From Flaccisagitta enflata (taxonomy: Eukaryota; Chaetognatha; Sagittoidea; Aphragmophora): a DNA stretch of 64,000 bases. Below the pieces are notes generated by a model that did not search any database, was not told where the DNA came from, and worked only from the letters and a program-made list of their open reading frames with translations. Below, one piece after another: positions 11,223-21,664 of the stretch. The translations under genes and the position numbers were made by a program. The number at the start of each line of letters is the position of its first letter. Position 1 is the stretch's first letter. The stretch is from positions 64,790,001 to 64,854,000 of the forward strand of contig OZ231126.1 of NCBI GenBank assembly GCA_965153355.1, given 5' to 3'.

Positions 11223-11654
11223 CTGAGCCGGACTTAGTTACCGCGGGGCCCTAGGCTTGACAGCTACCGCGGGGCCCCCTAGCCCCCCCCCCCCTTGCTC
11301 CCCCTTCACCACCCCCCTCCCCCTCACATAACTAATTAGTTGAGCTAAACTGGGAAGGGATTCCACTCCAACGATTTTGAAGGACTAGCAAATTTCTTCT
11401 GTTATGAGTGGAATTCTGTTTGAGCCATTATAAAAAAGTGATAACCTAGGATTTTAAGTAGTCAGGAACTCAGGATGGTGTAACAAGATACATGTAAAAA
11501 TTTTCTTTCTTTCTTTTTTTCTTTTTTTCATTTTTTTTTCTTTATCTTTTTTTCTTTTTTTCTTTTTTTTTTCTTTCCTTTTCATCCCGGGGCCCCCCCT
11601 TACCGCGGGGCCCTAGGCTTAAGCCTCTTAAGCCTATTGGGAAGTCCGGCTCAG
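11223..11654. mobile_element. hAT-like MITE with 8-bp target duplication
   Basis: The 432-bp element is bounded by perfect 13-bp terminal inverted repeats CTGAGCCGGACTT and flanked by identical 8-bp CTTACAGT (11215-11222 and 11655-11662). Inside are a second inverted-like pair ACCGCGGGGCCCTAGGCTT and T-rich DNA, with no ORF. An 8-bp duplication is the hAT signature. It sits in the 22-bp minisatellite/A-rich region. Confidence 0.75.
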
Positions 11655-11755
11655 CTTACAGTCCATGACGGCATACCTTAAAGTCCATGACGGCTTACCT
11701 TAAAGTCCATGACGGCATACCTTTAAGTCCATGACGGCACACCTTGAACATAAAA
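11655..11755. repeat. 22-bp minisatellite, about 4-5 copies
   Basis: Units AAGTCCATGACGGCATACCTT, the same family as 9322-9865. The MITE inserted into or at the edge of this array. Confidence 0.85.
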
Positions 11756-11805
11756 CACTGAAGTCCAAGACCTTGGTCCTTGGAGTCCTTGACGGCAAAC
11801 CTTTT

Positions 11806-11831
11806 TGTGTGTGTGCGTGTGCGTGTGCGTG

Positions 11832-11905
<74 letters not shown>
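11806..11905. repeat. (GTGC/GT)n microsatellite
   Basis: GTGTGC, GTGC and GT blocks. The Cys-Val and Thr-His ORFs here are artefacts. Confidence 0.95.
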
Positions 11906-11907
<2 letters not shown>

Positions 11908-12500
11908 CCCACAACAGTAATATATTACTACATAAATAAGTTCATATCTCATAAACCAGACTTCAGATTTAAATCGAATTTTGCAGGAGCTGTTTAATTG
12001 ACATTATTTACCTGTTTACTAGGTTTTAAAAAAATTCATAAACTTTTACTACCCTTTGCCTATGAAAACTGCTTAAGTCCTAGTAACATATTACTACATA
12101 AATAAGCTTATATCTCATAAACCAGGCTTCAGATTTAATTCGAATTTTGCAGGGGTTGTTTATTTACTATCCTCTACTTGTATACCAAATTAAAAAAAAA
12201 ATCATAAACTTTTACTACCCTTTGTCTATGTAAACTGCCTAAGTCCTAGTAATATATTACTACATAAATAAGCTATTATCTTATAAACCAGGCTTCAGAT
12301 TTAATTCGAATTTTTCAGGGGTGGTTTATTTACTATCCTCTACTTGTATACCAAATTAGAAAAAAATTCATAAACTTTTACTACCCTCTACCTATGTAAA
12401 CCACCCAAGTCCCAGCTAAATATTACTACAAAAATAATAGGCAAAGGGTAGTAAAAGTTTATGAATTTTTTTGAAAATTGGTACACAAGCTCCTATTGAC
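11906..12500. repeat. tandem AT-rich repeat of roughly 160 bp, 3-4 copies
   Basis: Successive copies contain ATATTACTACATAAATAAG, CTCATAAACCAGGCTTCAG and AAACTTTTACTACCCTTTG. The last copy (12425-12480) is partly inverted. Diverged relatives lie at 8700-8990 and 9866-10210. Confidence 0.8.
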
Positions 12501-12571
12501 ATAATAATAACACTGGTAAAGTTTCATGAACTTCTGAAGTCTGGATCAAAAGATATGAGAAGGTTCTAGAC

Positions 12572-12647
12572 AGACAGACAGACAGACTAGCACAAACAGG
12601 CTATCTCATAGTCCACCGACGAAAACTGTTCGTCGGGGACAAAAAAG
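12572..12647 (-). mobile_element. family D 5' end: hairpin plus (TCTG)n
   Basis: Read on the minus strand: a T-run, GTCCCCGACGAACAGTTTTC, CGTCGGTGGAC (hairpin), then TCTGTCTGTCTG. The layout matches the hairpin elements elsewhere with a different arm sequence. Confidence 0.45.
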
Positions 12648-12855
12648 TAATTTTTTCATAGTGAAATTTAATGAATAGCCATTGATTGTGCACGCTCTAT
12701 ATAAACAATCTTTTATCCTTAATTTTCAGCTTACTTCTAAAAGGCGTTTGCAGATAGGTAAAAGGTACCTTAGCAATCATGTTGATGAGAATTGCTAAAA
12801 ACTCACTACCCTCATATTGTTCATATCAATCAGTTGTCAATTTCTTGTTCATCAC

Positions 12856-12925
12856 CTCTAAACGCCTTTTTTGTCATCCGCATGTTCTGCCGCCATTCTA
12901 CGTCATCCCATTTGTTGAGCATAAC
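12856..12925 (-). CDS. Harbinger transposase exon, WxxNxRM block
   Basis: 70 bp between a CTCAG acceptor and a GTGATG donor, entered in phase 0 as exon 1 requires. Confidence 0.6.
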
Positions 12926-13072
12926 CTGAGATGTCAAGAATGATATTGTTTAACCTCTCATATGATAGTGCAAAAACTACTCGGGCCTTTCTCATCATTT
13001 TTATTGTGCCCCAAAGCTCATGATTTATTGTCAATTGGTCATTCAAGGTAGTCATGCTTTGCGGCCCTTTTT

Positions 13073-13263
13073 AGTCGCGTGCTACGCGACTCTTCAACCC
13101 GCTTTGTCGGTCGGTCCGTCGGTCCGTCCGTCCGTCACACTTTACTTTTTTTGGGTTTTTGCGGTTTTTGGCCTCACTGCTCCTGCCCAAATGATAGAGT
13201 GACCTCAATTATGGCCCCTGCCCACCCGCACGCGACTGGGGTAGCCGTGTATCCGGCCTTGTT
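13073..13263 (+). mobile_element. subfamily A hairpin element, complete
   Basis: After a T-run: 5' hairpin AGTCGCGTGCTACGCGACT, a CGGTCCGT microsatellite, a T-rich core with GCTCCTGCCCAAATG and ATGGCCCCTGCCCACCC. The 3' arm GCACGCGACT is an exact inverted copy of the first 10 bases. A GCCGTGTATCCGGC hairpin and terminal CTTGTT follow. No ORF. It lies downstream of the transposase start exon, in its first intron. Confidence 0.8.
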
Positions 13264-13341
13264 ATGTTAAACTTGGTATAGCCAATAGTATTCCAATCAC
13301 ATAACAGCAACATTGAGGGGAACACTACAATCAAAACTTAC

Positions 13342-13533
13342 TTGCCAAGGTTCTTTGCTGCGATAGACCTTAGGCCTCCGTCTTCCTGCAAGTATTTGCA
13401 AATTTGCCGCTGCACGATCCAGTGAACGAACATACTGTCTATGCAAATCATTTTTGTGTTTCCTAACATCATCATCATCATCCTCATCAATCTCATTCAC
13501 AATATTGTCATCAGTCTCATTGCTGGATGCCAT
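13342..13533 (-). CDS. Harbinger transposase exon 1 (start exon)
   Basis: 64 codons from ATG, phase 0 at the GTAAGT donor. The protein is Asp/Glu-rich, then Arg-rich. The upstream DNA (13534-13620) is AT-rich with no other in-frame start. Confidence 0.65.
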
Positions 13534-13559
13534 CTTTGCCGAGCCGAAGTCTATTTGAT

Positions 13560-14127
13560 AAGTGTCAAAGGCTATTTAATTTTGAGACAATAATGAATAA
13601 TTACAAAGCATTGAAGAAAAAAGATGCAGTAGTAAATGGTCAGGAAATTATGTCATTTTGATTTTTTGAAATTTTACAATGTGGCACATCTTAGAGAAAA
13701 TATCTTACGCATACACGTGACCTAGATGCGGCGCCTTGGGCCACTTGCTTTTTGTTATCCTTTTTCTTTCATGAAAACGTGTGGGTGTATGTATAGCATA
13801 TGAACCAAACAGTGGTATACCAGGTCAAGCTAGTAGATGAGTTTACCGTGTTCCAGTTGCCAACTGCAATGTCATCGTAAAATAAGTTGAATAAATAAAT
13901 CATCAACACGCGGGAGAAAATCACAGCTAAGCCGTTTTTCATTTCGCACAAAGCCGACGCTCAATGGAACACAAACGATTATGATAGATATCTTGATATT
14001 TTCTTGAATAAGCGGCTTAGCTTATTGCACTATCAATAGACTGTTAAAATGAATACGATATTTCTATGGCCATATATGGGTTCGTCTTAATTCAAAAAAA
14101 TATAGCAATGATAATTCTAACCAATAA
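13560..14127. other. no gene recognised
   Basis: AT-rich DNA upstream of the putative Ser/Thr-rich gene; no supported feature. Confidence 0.4.
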
Positions 14128-15633
14128 GCGATTTGGGACCAGACTTGACGCGCTCAGCGAGCGAAGAGACGCTCACGGGCTCAGAAAATGAAGATGACAA
14201 TTTGGATCCGACGCCCCCTCCTTCACACAATGTCCGGTATGCGATAAAGATCAAGAAGCGTATTCCTGCCGCAGATTCTGAAGAAACCTTTCCAGCGCAC
14301 CGTCGTCGACAAACTTGCCGTCTACAAATCTGCCGCCAGCAACTTTGCCATTTACGTCGCCGTTTACTTCGCCGTTTACGTCACCATTTGCATCGTCAGC
14401 CTCCACGGCATTGTCTATATCATCGCCGTTTCCAAGACCATGGGGTACGAGTCCAACGGGTACGAGTCTATCGGGTACGAGTTCGTCGGGTACAAGTGCA
14501 TCGGGTGCGAGTTCGTCGCGTGCGAGTTCATCAGGTAGGCGGCGAAAACCGCGGGGATTAAAAAGCTCGTCCATAATGCACTTTCAGTTCTCTGAGTAAA
14601 CTGAGGACGCTGAATAAAATTGTGATAATGAAAAATGTTCAGCATTACTGGTTTAGATGTTTTACAAACTTTTCTTATTTAAAACATAGAGAAAAAAAGC
14701 AACACTTATCCTACGACTTTTTTTTAAAACTCATCTCCACTAAAATTATTTCTTAGTCAGAGTTGATCTTCCAATGTATCATTGCGCACCAAGAAAGACA
14801 GAGATACTGACTGAAATCAAGAAAAAAATATATAGACAGATACTCAGATGAGCAGAGAGTGCATTTCTTTACTAGATGTGAATCCCACTGCATGCAGCAG
14901 GCTGTCTTGCAATATAGCGCCATGAAAAAAAAATGTTTTGGTGAGAGGGGATACCTGTGCGTAACTCGCCACAGTATAGTGAGAAAGCAATGATGACAAG
15001 GAAAATCGCACCTTAAAAATCACCTTTACATATGTCTTCATCCGAGAAAGGAAATAGATCTAGAGTAAAAAGTGAAATATCTTCCAAACCTGATGAGTGA
15101 CATTGATGAAAAAAAGAATGACCATTATATCAATAAAACATTTCAGCTTAAAAAAGAAATTGAAATCCTACTCTTAAGTTGACCTTTAAGTCCCTGGACT
15201 TTAACTCTGAACGCATGAACAAGAAATTGTGTATAATGTCATGTTAGTAAATTCGATATTAAAAATCAGTGTCGCTTTGATCTGTTGTTTTTTGGACGAA
15301 ATCTAAAGCTAATCAGCGCGCTCTATCCATGGGTGCCACTCGCGCGATTACAGAAGCTGGCGTTTGGCCGTCGTGGCGCTATCTTACACGCAGTTGAATT
15401 CGATTTCAGAGCAAAATCAGAAGTGTTTCACGCGACAAGCGATATTACTTCAAGCCCCACATCAGGTGCGAGTTTGTCGGGTGCGAATTTGTTGGATGCA
15501 AGTTCATCGGGTGCGAATTTGTTGGATGCAAGTTCATCGGGTGCGAATTCAACGGTAACGGTTACGTCGAATGCAAGAACATCGGATTTAACACCTGCAA
15601 ATCATGTCGATGACATGGAACCGCAGCCAAATA
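14128..15633 (+). CDS. possible Ser/Thr-rich gene with 15-bp coding minisatellite
   Basis: Proposed exons are about 14129-14236, 14296-14535 and 15466-15633. The first encodes an acidic segment (SASEETLTGSENEDDNLDP). A 59-bp intron (GTATGC...TTTCCAG) switches to a Ser/Thr/Pro-rich frame with FTSPFTSPF repeats and SSGTS-type repeats. The next intron joins the same repeat on both sides in phase, and the third exon ends at a strong ATG|GTGAGA donor. The repeat unit is GGTGCGAGTTCGTCG-like. Alternative frames are also open across the repeat, and the first intron is optional, so the model is tentative. No domain is recognised. Confidence 0.35.
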
Positions 15634-15922
15634 TGGTGAGAAAGCTATTAAATAAAGCTTCGTTTTGTTGCGTGCTTAGTAACTCTAAACTAGTTAAAAT
15701 GTACGTCATTCATTTCAATCATTTGGCTGGATGGGTAATCAATCAGTGACTCCATTGGTCATTGGGTCAGTGGGTTGGTCAATCTATCTCCTATCCTCTT
15801 TGCCCCCTCTCCCCCTATGCTGTTTTTTCTTAAATCATTATTTTTTTTGCATAAATGGCACTAAAAAGAAAAAAAAATAACGATACTCTCTCGCGCATAA
15901 CTGTTTTTAGAAAAAAATTTTC

Positions 15923-15981
<59 letters not shown>

Positions 15982-16134
15982 CTTTTTTCTTTTTGTTTTT
16001 TTTTTCTCTTGTCTTTTTTCTTTTTTTCTTTTTTTCTTTTTTTTTATCTTTCTTTTTTTGTTGTTTGCTGTGATTGTTTTTTTCAATTATGTCACTGATT
16101 ACTTTCATTGAAATATCCTCAAAACTTACTCTTA
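15634..16134. repeat. intergenic DNA with (CTTT)n tract
   Basis: (CTTT)n at about 15921-15980, followed by T-rich CTTTTT runs to 16080; no supported gene. Confidence 0.85.
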
Positions 16135-16341
16135 AACAAGGCCGTATACACGGCTACCCCAGTCGCGTGTGGGTGGGCAGGGGCCGTATTTGACGTTACT
16201 CGATTGTTTGGGCAGGAGCAGTGAGACCAAAGTCCGCAAAACCCCCAAAAAAGTAAAGTGTGACAGAATGACAAGCGGACGGACCGACGGACCGACGGAT
16301 GGACCGACAAAGCGGGGTGTAGGGTCGCGTAGCACGTGACT
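16135..16341 (-). mobile_element. subfamily A hairpin element
   Basis: Complete minus-strand copy: AACAAGGCCG 3' end, hairpin, CCCAGTCGCGTGTGGGTGGG 3' arm, a GGACGGACCGACGG tract, and 5' hairpin ending CACGTGACTAAAAA. Confidence 0.75.
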
Positions 16342-16378
16342 AAAAATGTTACTCATTTCTAGTTCTTACATATTTTCT

Positions 16379-16579
16379 AGTCGCGTGCACGCGACTCTAC
16401 AACCCGCTTTGTCTTTCTGTCGGTCGGTCGGTTGGTTGGTCACGTTTTATTTTTTTTTATCTTACTTTTTTTATTGTATTTTTTTTACCCCACTGCTCCT
16501 GCCCAAATGGTCTGATGACCTCAAATATGGTCTCTGCCCACCCGTACGCAACTTCGGTAGCGGTGTATCCGGCCTTGTT
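16379..16579 (+). mobile_element. subfamily A hairpin element
   Basis: Plus-strand copy only 37 bp from the preceding minus-strand copy, forming a tail-out inverted pair. It has the 5' hairpin AGTCGCGTGCACGCGACT, a CGGTCGGTTGG tract, a 3' block CCCACCCGTACGCAACT (two changes from the 5' arm complement) and a CTTGTT end. Confidence 0.75.
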
Positions 16580-16621
16580 TCTTGAAACTTCAATCAGCCA
16601 TAAACAAACAGCATTAAAAAG

Positions 16622-17376
16622 ATAGGGGAGGGTGGGGCAAATCGGGCCACGGGCAACTCGGGCCACTTGTGGATGTAGACGTCACTACCAAAATGACTAT
16701 TTGGATTAAAACTGTGATGATGCTGCTATGAGTTGCATTAGTCAATAGGGTTGTAGGGGTGATGTTTCTTCAGAACTGATAGGTTGTGATAAATTTCATT
16801 ACTAGTCTAGACTTTTTGGTAATGGATATGATGATTGGGCCCATTAGCTTTCACGTCACATAAATTTTCGATTTCAAGTTGCTGGTCTCAGTGCATGTAG
16901 ATTAGATTAAAACGGTGGGGTAAATCGGGCCACCTGGAAATCCTTTAATTTCTTTGTTAGCAGATTTCCCAAGGCTGTAAAATGCGACGTTGTCTGGTAA
17001 TGGCATGAGGTGGAATCATTTTCATTTTTCAGCTTGTATGATCAAACAAATCTGGTAAGAATGTGTTTGAATCAGACCTCAACGTGGCTCCTAGTAGTCT
17101 TGCGACAAATTTTGTGTTATCTTGTACCCCTTTTGGGAAATATGAAAATGAAGCTGAAAGTGGCCCGATTTGCCCCACATGGGCTAAAAAGGGCCACACT
17201 AGGTTTTCTTTAAAATATGGGACCCACTGGGCCCCACTCCATATTACTCCGCAACTGCCTTAAAGCTATGGGTAAATGCTACCTTTACATGGAAATTTTT
17301 TATTTCAGTGATTTCATTTGAGAAAAGCCCCAACTAAAAACGTTCAGAACGGCCCGATTTGCCCCGACCCCCCTAT
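16622..17376. mobile_element. MITE with GGGGCAAATCGGGCC terminal inverted repeats
   Basis: Left end ATAGGGGAGGGTGGGGCAAA followed by TCGGGCC; the right end is the near-exact inverse ending CCGACCCCCCTAT. TA at both outer edges may be the target duplication. The motif GGCCCGATTTGCCCC or its inverse also occurs internally at about 16912-16935 and 17158-17180, suggesting a nested or composite structure. No transposase ORF. Confidence 0.65.
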
Positions 17377-17735
17377 GTTAGGGGACGAGCTACAACTTAA
17401 AAATTATAAGGCTGGAATCGCATCTCTGTTTGAAAAAAACTCGCCCCCTGAAGTGTTTAGGGTCACGACAGGCGTAAATCACCACTGATCTAGATGCTCT
17501 TGGTTTTGTTTGACGGAGATTCGATTTCTTACGCGGCTTTCTCTGAGTAAGCCAATTTTTTTTTACTTCTAAGGGGCCCCTGAGGGCCCCCAAAAAAGCC
17601 CCTAAAGAGAGTTTTTTTGAAAAAATAAGTGGGGTGCAATAGATTGGAAATGACCTAATTCGCCTAGATCCAAAATCTTGAAATTTGACTTTTTTAAAAA
17701 AACTTTGATATTTTTTGTGTCGCGACTTTTTTTTG
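17377..17735. repeat. dispersed repeat with CCTAATTCGCCTAGATCCAA
   Basis: The segment GTGGGGTGCAAT...GACCTAATTCGCCTAGATCC is shared with 21760-21950 and 49025-49080. No coding evidence. Confidence 0.55.
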
Positions 17736-17815
17736 GTGCGACAAAGCACCTCTATAACTGGCTGTGTCCGTCGGTTGGTCGGTTGGTTGGTCTGTTGGCA
17801 CAGTAATTTTACATG
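17736..17815 (+). mobile_element. subfamily C hairpin element, 5' end
   Basis: GGTGCGACAAAGCACC hairpin, CTATAACTGGCTGTGTCCG and a TCGGTTGG tract, as at 30245 and (inverted) 31801. The 3' end is not identified. Confidence 0.55.
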
Positions 17816-18133
17816 AAAAATAAGTAGCCATAGCGGTCATTTCAATGGTCAAATTTTTAAAGTTCACGTTATCAATTGACAAGTCTCGGGGCTAAGTCCA
17901 AAAAGAAATTTTCAAAAATCTTATTTTAAAGCGTTTTTACAGACGTTTTCTCATAATGCTTTCTCTCTCATTTCACATACAAAGTAATGGGAATCCAAAT
18001 TCGCTCATAAAAGTTACAGGATTTTCTAGGATTTTGGAAAATACGTATTTTCCTTGTTTCTCTCTAGTTCCAATTCACTCACCGGATTTAACTGTATTGC
18101 GCGTAATTGCGCTTTTGAGTTTGAAAGGAGATA
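17816..18133. other. no gene recognised
   Basis: Unique-looking sequence up to the pogo-like element; no supported exon. Confidence 0.4.
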
Positions 18134-18986
18134 CAGTGGACTACCGCATTTTCGTCACCTGATTTAACGACATTTCGGATTTAACAGCCAAGTTTCTTTA
18201 GTCCCAAATTTTTACAGGCTTTTGTAATGTTAATTTTACTCAATTTAACAACACCTGATTTAACATCCAAACCTGATTTAAAGTCGCTATTTTTAAGTCC
18301 CATAGAAGACTTTAACCTGATTTAGTGACATCAACCTCATAATTGATAATCCTCTTTGACCTTAAATTTTGATTTTAATACTAATAGGTCTTACGAAAAA
18401 TTAAATGCATTTATAAAAAGAATACAAAACAAAAATGAAGGAGAAGAAAAAACACAAATATTTGGAACAAGAACTGAAAAACTATGCATAAAGACCTTGT
18501 CTCCTCTTTCCACTCACCTTTTTAATTTTTCTCTCTGTCTCTGATAATGATTCCCAAAGTGAAAATAAAAAATCTAGGCAAAATTGTTTTTTGCAAGTTT
18601 GTACTGTAACTCTCTGTTATGAAAATAAACTTTGGATCAAACTTAGACATTTTTTGAAAATGATCTTATATCATGGACTAAGAGTTTTGTAATCAATTTT
18701 GATTGAAACAATTTGATATAAAGTTCATTACATATGATATTCTACAATATATAAAAATGTTATATCAAAATTACTACTACTAAAAGAGGCTATCTATTAG
18801 CTTATGTCATGGTTTGTTGGCCAGTTGCACAAAAACTAAAGTAAATACATATTCAAACAAATGAAAGTATATTTCAAAACTGTCTCCATTAATACATCTG
18901 AAACAATGAATTCGATTTAACAACACTCGGATTTAACGACCAAAATTCCCCAGTCCCTTCAAGGTCGTTAAATCGGGTTCCCACTG
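18134..18986. mobile_element. non-autonomous pogo/Tigger-like element
   Basis: Termini CAGTGGACTACCGCATTTTC and, inverted, CAGTGGGAACCCGATTTAAC are flanked by TA on both sides. Subterminal repeats of GATTTAACGAC and CCCAGTCCCTT types line both ends. CAGTGG termini with TA duplication are typical of pogo/Tigger elements in Tc1/mariner. The interior is AT-rich without a transposase ORF. Confidence 0.65.
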
Positions 18987-18988
18987 TA

Positions 18989-19221
18989 TGAGCAAAAGTT
19001 GATTTACAATATCATACAAATTAGCATGAGGCGAAACTAATGATATTCGAAGTAGAGGCAGCGTTTTCAAAAACTAATTGTCTTTTGATTTAATTCTCAA
19101 CGAAAATAAAGCAAAGAGCCATCCTGTCTCAGTTGGCTTTCCTCATTTTAGGTATCGTCACTCAAGTAACAAGTATATAAGTTAAGATATACGTGAATGA
19201 AGCAAGCAAAACAAATTTGAA

Positions 19222-19259
<38 letters not shown>

Positions 19260-19528
19260 GTGAACTGCAATGATCGGTAACATCTTTTCGCGTGTCATTT
19301 TGTTATTTCGAAGATAATCATTATGACCGCTGCATGACCAGAATGTCTTTTGAAAAAGAGAGAGAAAGAGAGAGACAGACAGACATGTAAACATAACAAA
19401 ACATCTTAAAATTAATGGCATTGTGAACAAAAAAAAGAACTAAAAATGGATCTCCGGAATTGAAAAGAAAAAAACAAATCAAAAAGCATAATGCCATTTA
19501 GGAGATCGAGGTGGGCAAGAGCATTTTT
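18989..19528. other. no gene recognised; (GA)n at 19226-19258
   Basis: AT-rich DNA with a short GA microsatellite and a GAGAGACAGACAGACA stretch near 19360-19385. Confidence 0.5.
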
Positions 19529-19766
19529 AGTTGCGGACGCGCAACTCAATAAGAGACTTTTTCTGTCTGTCCGACCGTCCATCTGTCTGTCGGTCGGTCA
19601 GGCTTGAGTTGTCACGCTTGAGTTGAAAACGCAAAAAAAACGCGTTTATATGATGCTGCAGTTGGTATTGTTTGTGTGTGTGTGTTGGAGGGGGGTTGGG
19701 GGAGGCTGGGGGTTGGATGCCCCTGCCCACCTGTCCACAACGATATTGTGACCCCGCGTCACTTGT
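19529..19766 (+). mobile_element. subfamily F hairpin element
   Basis: T-run, AGTTGCGGACGCGCAACT hairpin, AATAAGAGAC, a TCTG/CGGT tract, AAAACGC, GCCCCTGCCCACC, 3' arm GTCCACAAC (one mismatch to the 5' arm complement), hairpin GTGACCCCGCGTCAC, end TTGTTTTT. Confidence 0.75.
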
Positions 19767-19833
19767 TTTTCATTCTTTTGCCATCTTGATCTTTTGTCAT
19801 GTCTGGCGTTATGTTGAGACTTCGGCATCTCTT

Positions 19834-20007
19834 TAGTTGCAGACACACACCTTTATAAGAGGCTTTGTCCATCCATCTGTCGGTCTGTCGGTAAGCAAGA
19901 GCCGAATAGTAGGAAAACAAGTGTTTTAGAAGCTTTTTGTGTATGTGTGTGTGGGGATGGGGATGCCCACCCATCCTCAACGATATTGTGACTCCGCGTC
20001 ACTTGTT
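19834..20007 (+). mobile_element. subfamily F hairpin element
   Basis: A second, more diverged copy 67 bp after the first: AGTTGCAGAC start, TTATAAGAGGCTTTGTCC, TCGG tract, a GT-rich core, 3' hairpin GTGACTCCGCGTCAC and TTGTTTT end. Confidence 0.7.
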
Positions 20008-20347
20008 TTAAGATATCATTAAAATATAACAGACCATTGCATCGCCGATTCTTCAGTGAGCCAGAGCTTATTGCTAAAAAAATTCACATCAGTTATATTT
20101 GCATATTGTAGTACAGCTTTCCAAAATATGTTAAAGATGTTTTCTAGAATATCAGTATAAGTAAGAATGAAACTGGAATTGGTAAGGACATTATACTTTA
20201 CTTTCTCGAGGGCAAAGCAGGCTTGCAAAATCAGATTTAGCCTTTTTATAGAACAAAGAAGATGAGTGATAACTATGTGCACAGTTTGTTGGAAATGATA
20301 AGTCAAAAAGTGAATTGTGGAGGTGGGAGGGACGGTGGCCTTGTGCA
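20008..20347. other. no gene recognised
   Basis: Unique-looking DNA preceding the satellite. Confidence 0.4.
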
Positions 20348-21662
20348 GGATCCGGAGCACTGTGTAGGTGAATTGGTGGTGATAGAGGGGTGATAGGGGG
20401 GTGACGGGTACTTATTTTTCGTGGTGGTGGGATCCGGAGCACTGTGTAGGTGAATTGGTGGTGATAGGGGGGTGATAGGGGGGTGACGGGTACTTATTTT
20501 TCGTGGTGGTGGGATCCGGAGCACTGTGTAGGTGAATTGGTGGTGATAGAGGGGTGATAGGGGGGTGACGGGTACTTATTTTTCGTGGTGGTGGGATCCG
20601 GAGCACTGTGTAGGTGAATTGGTGGTGATAGAGGGGTGATAGGGGGGTGACGGGTACTTATTTTTCGTGGTGGTGGGATCCGGAGCACTGTGTAGGTGAA
20701 TTGGTGGTGGTGATAGAGGGGTGACGGGTACTTATTTTTCGTGGTGGTGGGATCCGGAGCACTGTGTAGGTGAATTGGTGGTGATAGAGGGGTGATAGGG
20801 GGGTGACGGGTACTTATTTTTCGTGGTGGTGGGATCCGGAGCACTGTGTAGGTGAATTGGTGATAGGGGGTGATGGGGAGGGGTGACGGCACTTATTTTC
20901 GTGGGTGGGATCCGCAGCACTGTGTAGGTGAATTGGTGGTGATAGAGGGGTGATAGGGGGGTGACGGGTACTTATTTTTCGTGGTGGTGGGATCCGGAGC
21001 ACTGTGTAGGTGAATTGGTGGTGATAGAGGGGTGATAGGGGGGTGACGGGTACTTATTTTTCGTGGTGGTGGGATCCGGAGCACTGTGTAGGTGAATTGG
21101 TGGTGATAGAGGGGTGATAGGGGGGTGACGGGTACTTATTTTTCGTGGTGGTGGGATCCGGAGCACTGTGTAGGTGAATTGGTGGTGATAGAGGGGTGAT
21201 AGGGGGGTGACGGGTACTTATTTTTCGTGGTGGTGGGATCCGGAGCACTGTGTAGGTGAATTGGTGGTGATAGAGGGGTGATAGGGGGGTGACGGGTACT
21301 TATTTTTCGTGGTGGTGGGATCCGGAGCACTGTGTAGGTGAATTGGTGGTGATAGAGGGGTGATAGGGGGGTGACGGGTACTTATTTTTCGTGGTGGTGG
21401 GATCCGGAGCACTGTGTAGGTGAATTGGTGGTGATAGAGGGGTGATAGGGGGGTGACGGGTACTTATTTTTCGTGGTGGTGGGATCCGGAGCACTGTGTA
21501 GGTGAATTGGTGGTGATAGGGGGGTGATAGGGGGGTGACGGGTACTTATTTTTCGTGGTGGTGGGATCCGGAGCACTGTGTAGGTGAATTGGTGGTGATA
21601 GGGGGGGTGATAGGGGGGTGACGGGTACTTATTTTTCGTGGTGGTGGGATCCGGAGCACTGT
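20348..21662. repeat. 82-bp satellite, about 16 copies
   Basis: Homogeneous head-to-tail units beginning GGATCCGGAGCACTGTGTAG and containing ATTGGTGGTGATAG and GGGTGACGGGTACTTATTTT. One unit near 20700 is shortened and one near 20850-20900 is diverged. The Pro/His/Thr-rich minus-strand ORFs recur every 82 bp and are artefacts. The right edge abuts a subfamily C 3' end. Confidence 0.95.
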
Positions 21663-21664
21663 GG

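Larger units (their letters stand above)
10310..13533 (-). pseudogene. PIF/Harbinger-type transposase gene, interrupted
   Basis: Four minus-strand exons are readable. Exon 13533-13342 starts with ATG, encodes an acidic then basic N-terminus (MASSNETDD...) and ends at a strong GTAAGT donor. Exon 12925-12856 encodes the W-x(5)-W-x(2)-N-x-RM block (NKWDDVEWRQNMRMTKKAF) typical of Harbinger proteins. Exon 10796-10696 carries MRVTAEAAFGRLKG, and exon 10423-10310 carries WRIL...ACCVLHNY, the conserved C-terminal end of the DDE domain. Phases agree at the 13342/12925 and 10696/10423 junctions. No exon carrying the two catalytic aspartates could be found in 10800-12855. That space holds an A-rich tract, an hAT-like MITE, minisatellites and tandem repeats. 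I therefore call it a decayed or core-deleted copy; a domesticated HARBI1-like gene with missed exons is the alternative. Confidence 0.7.
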
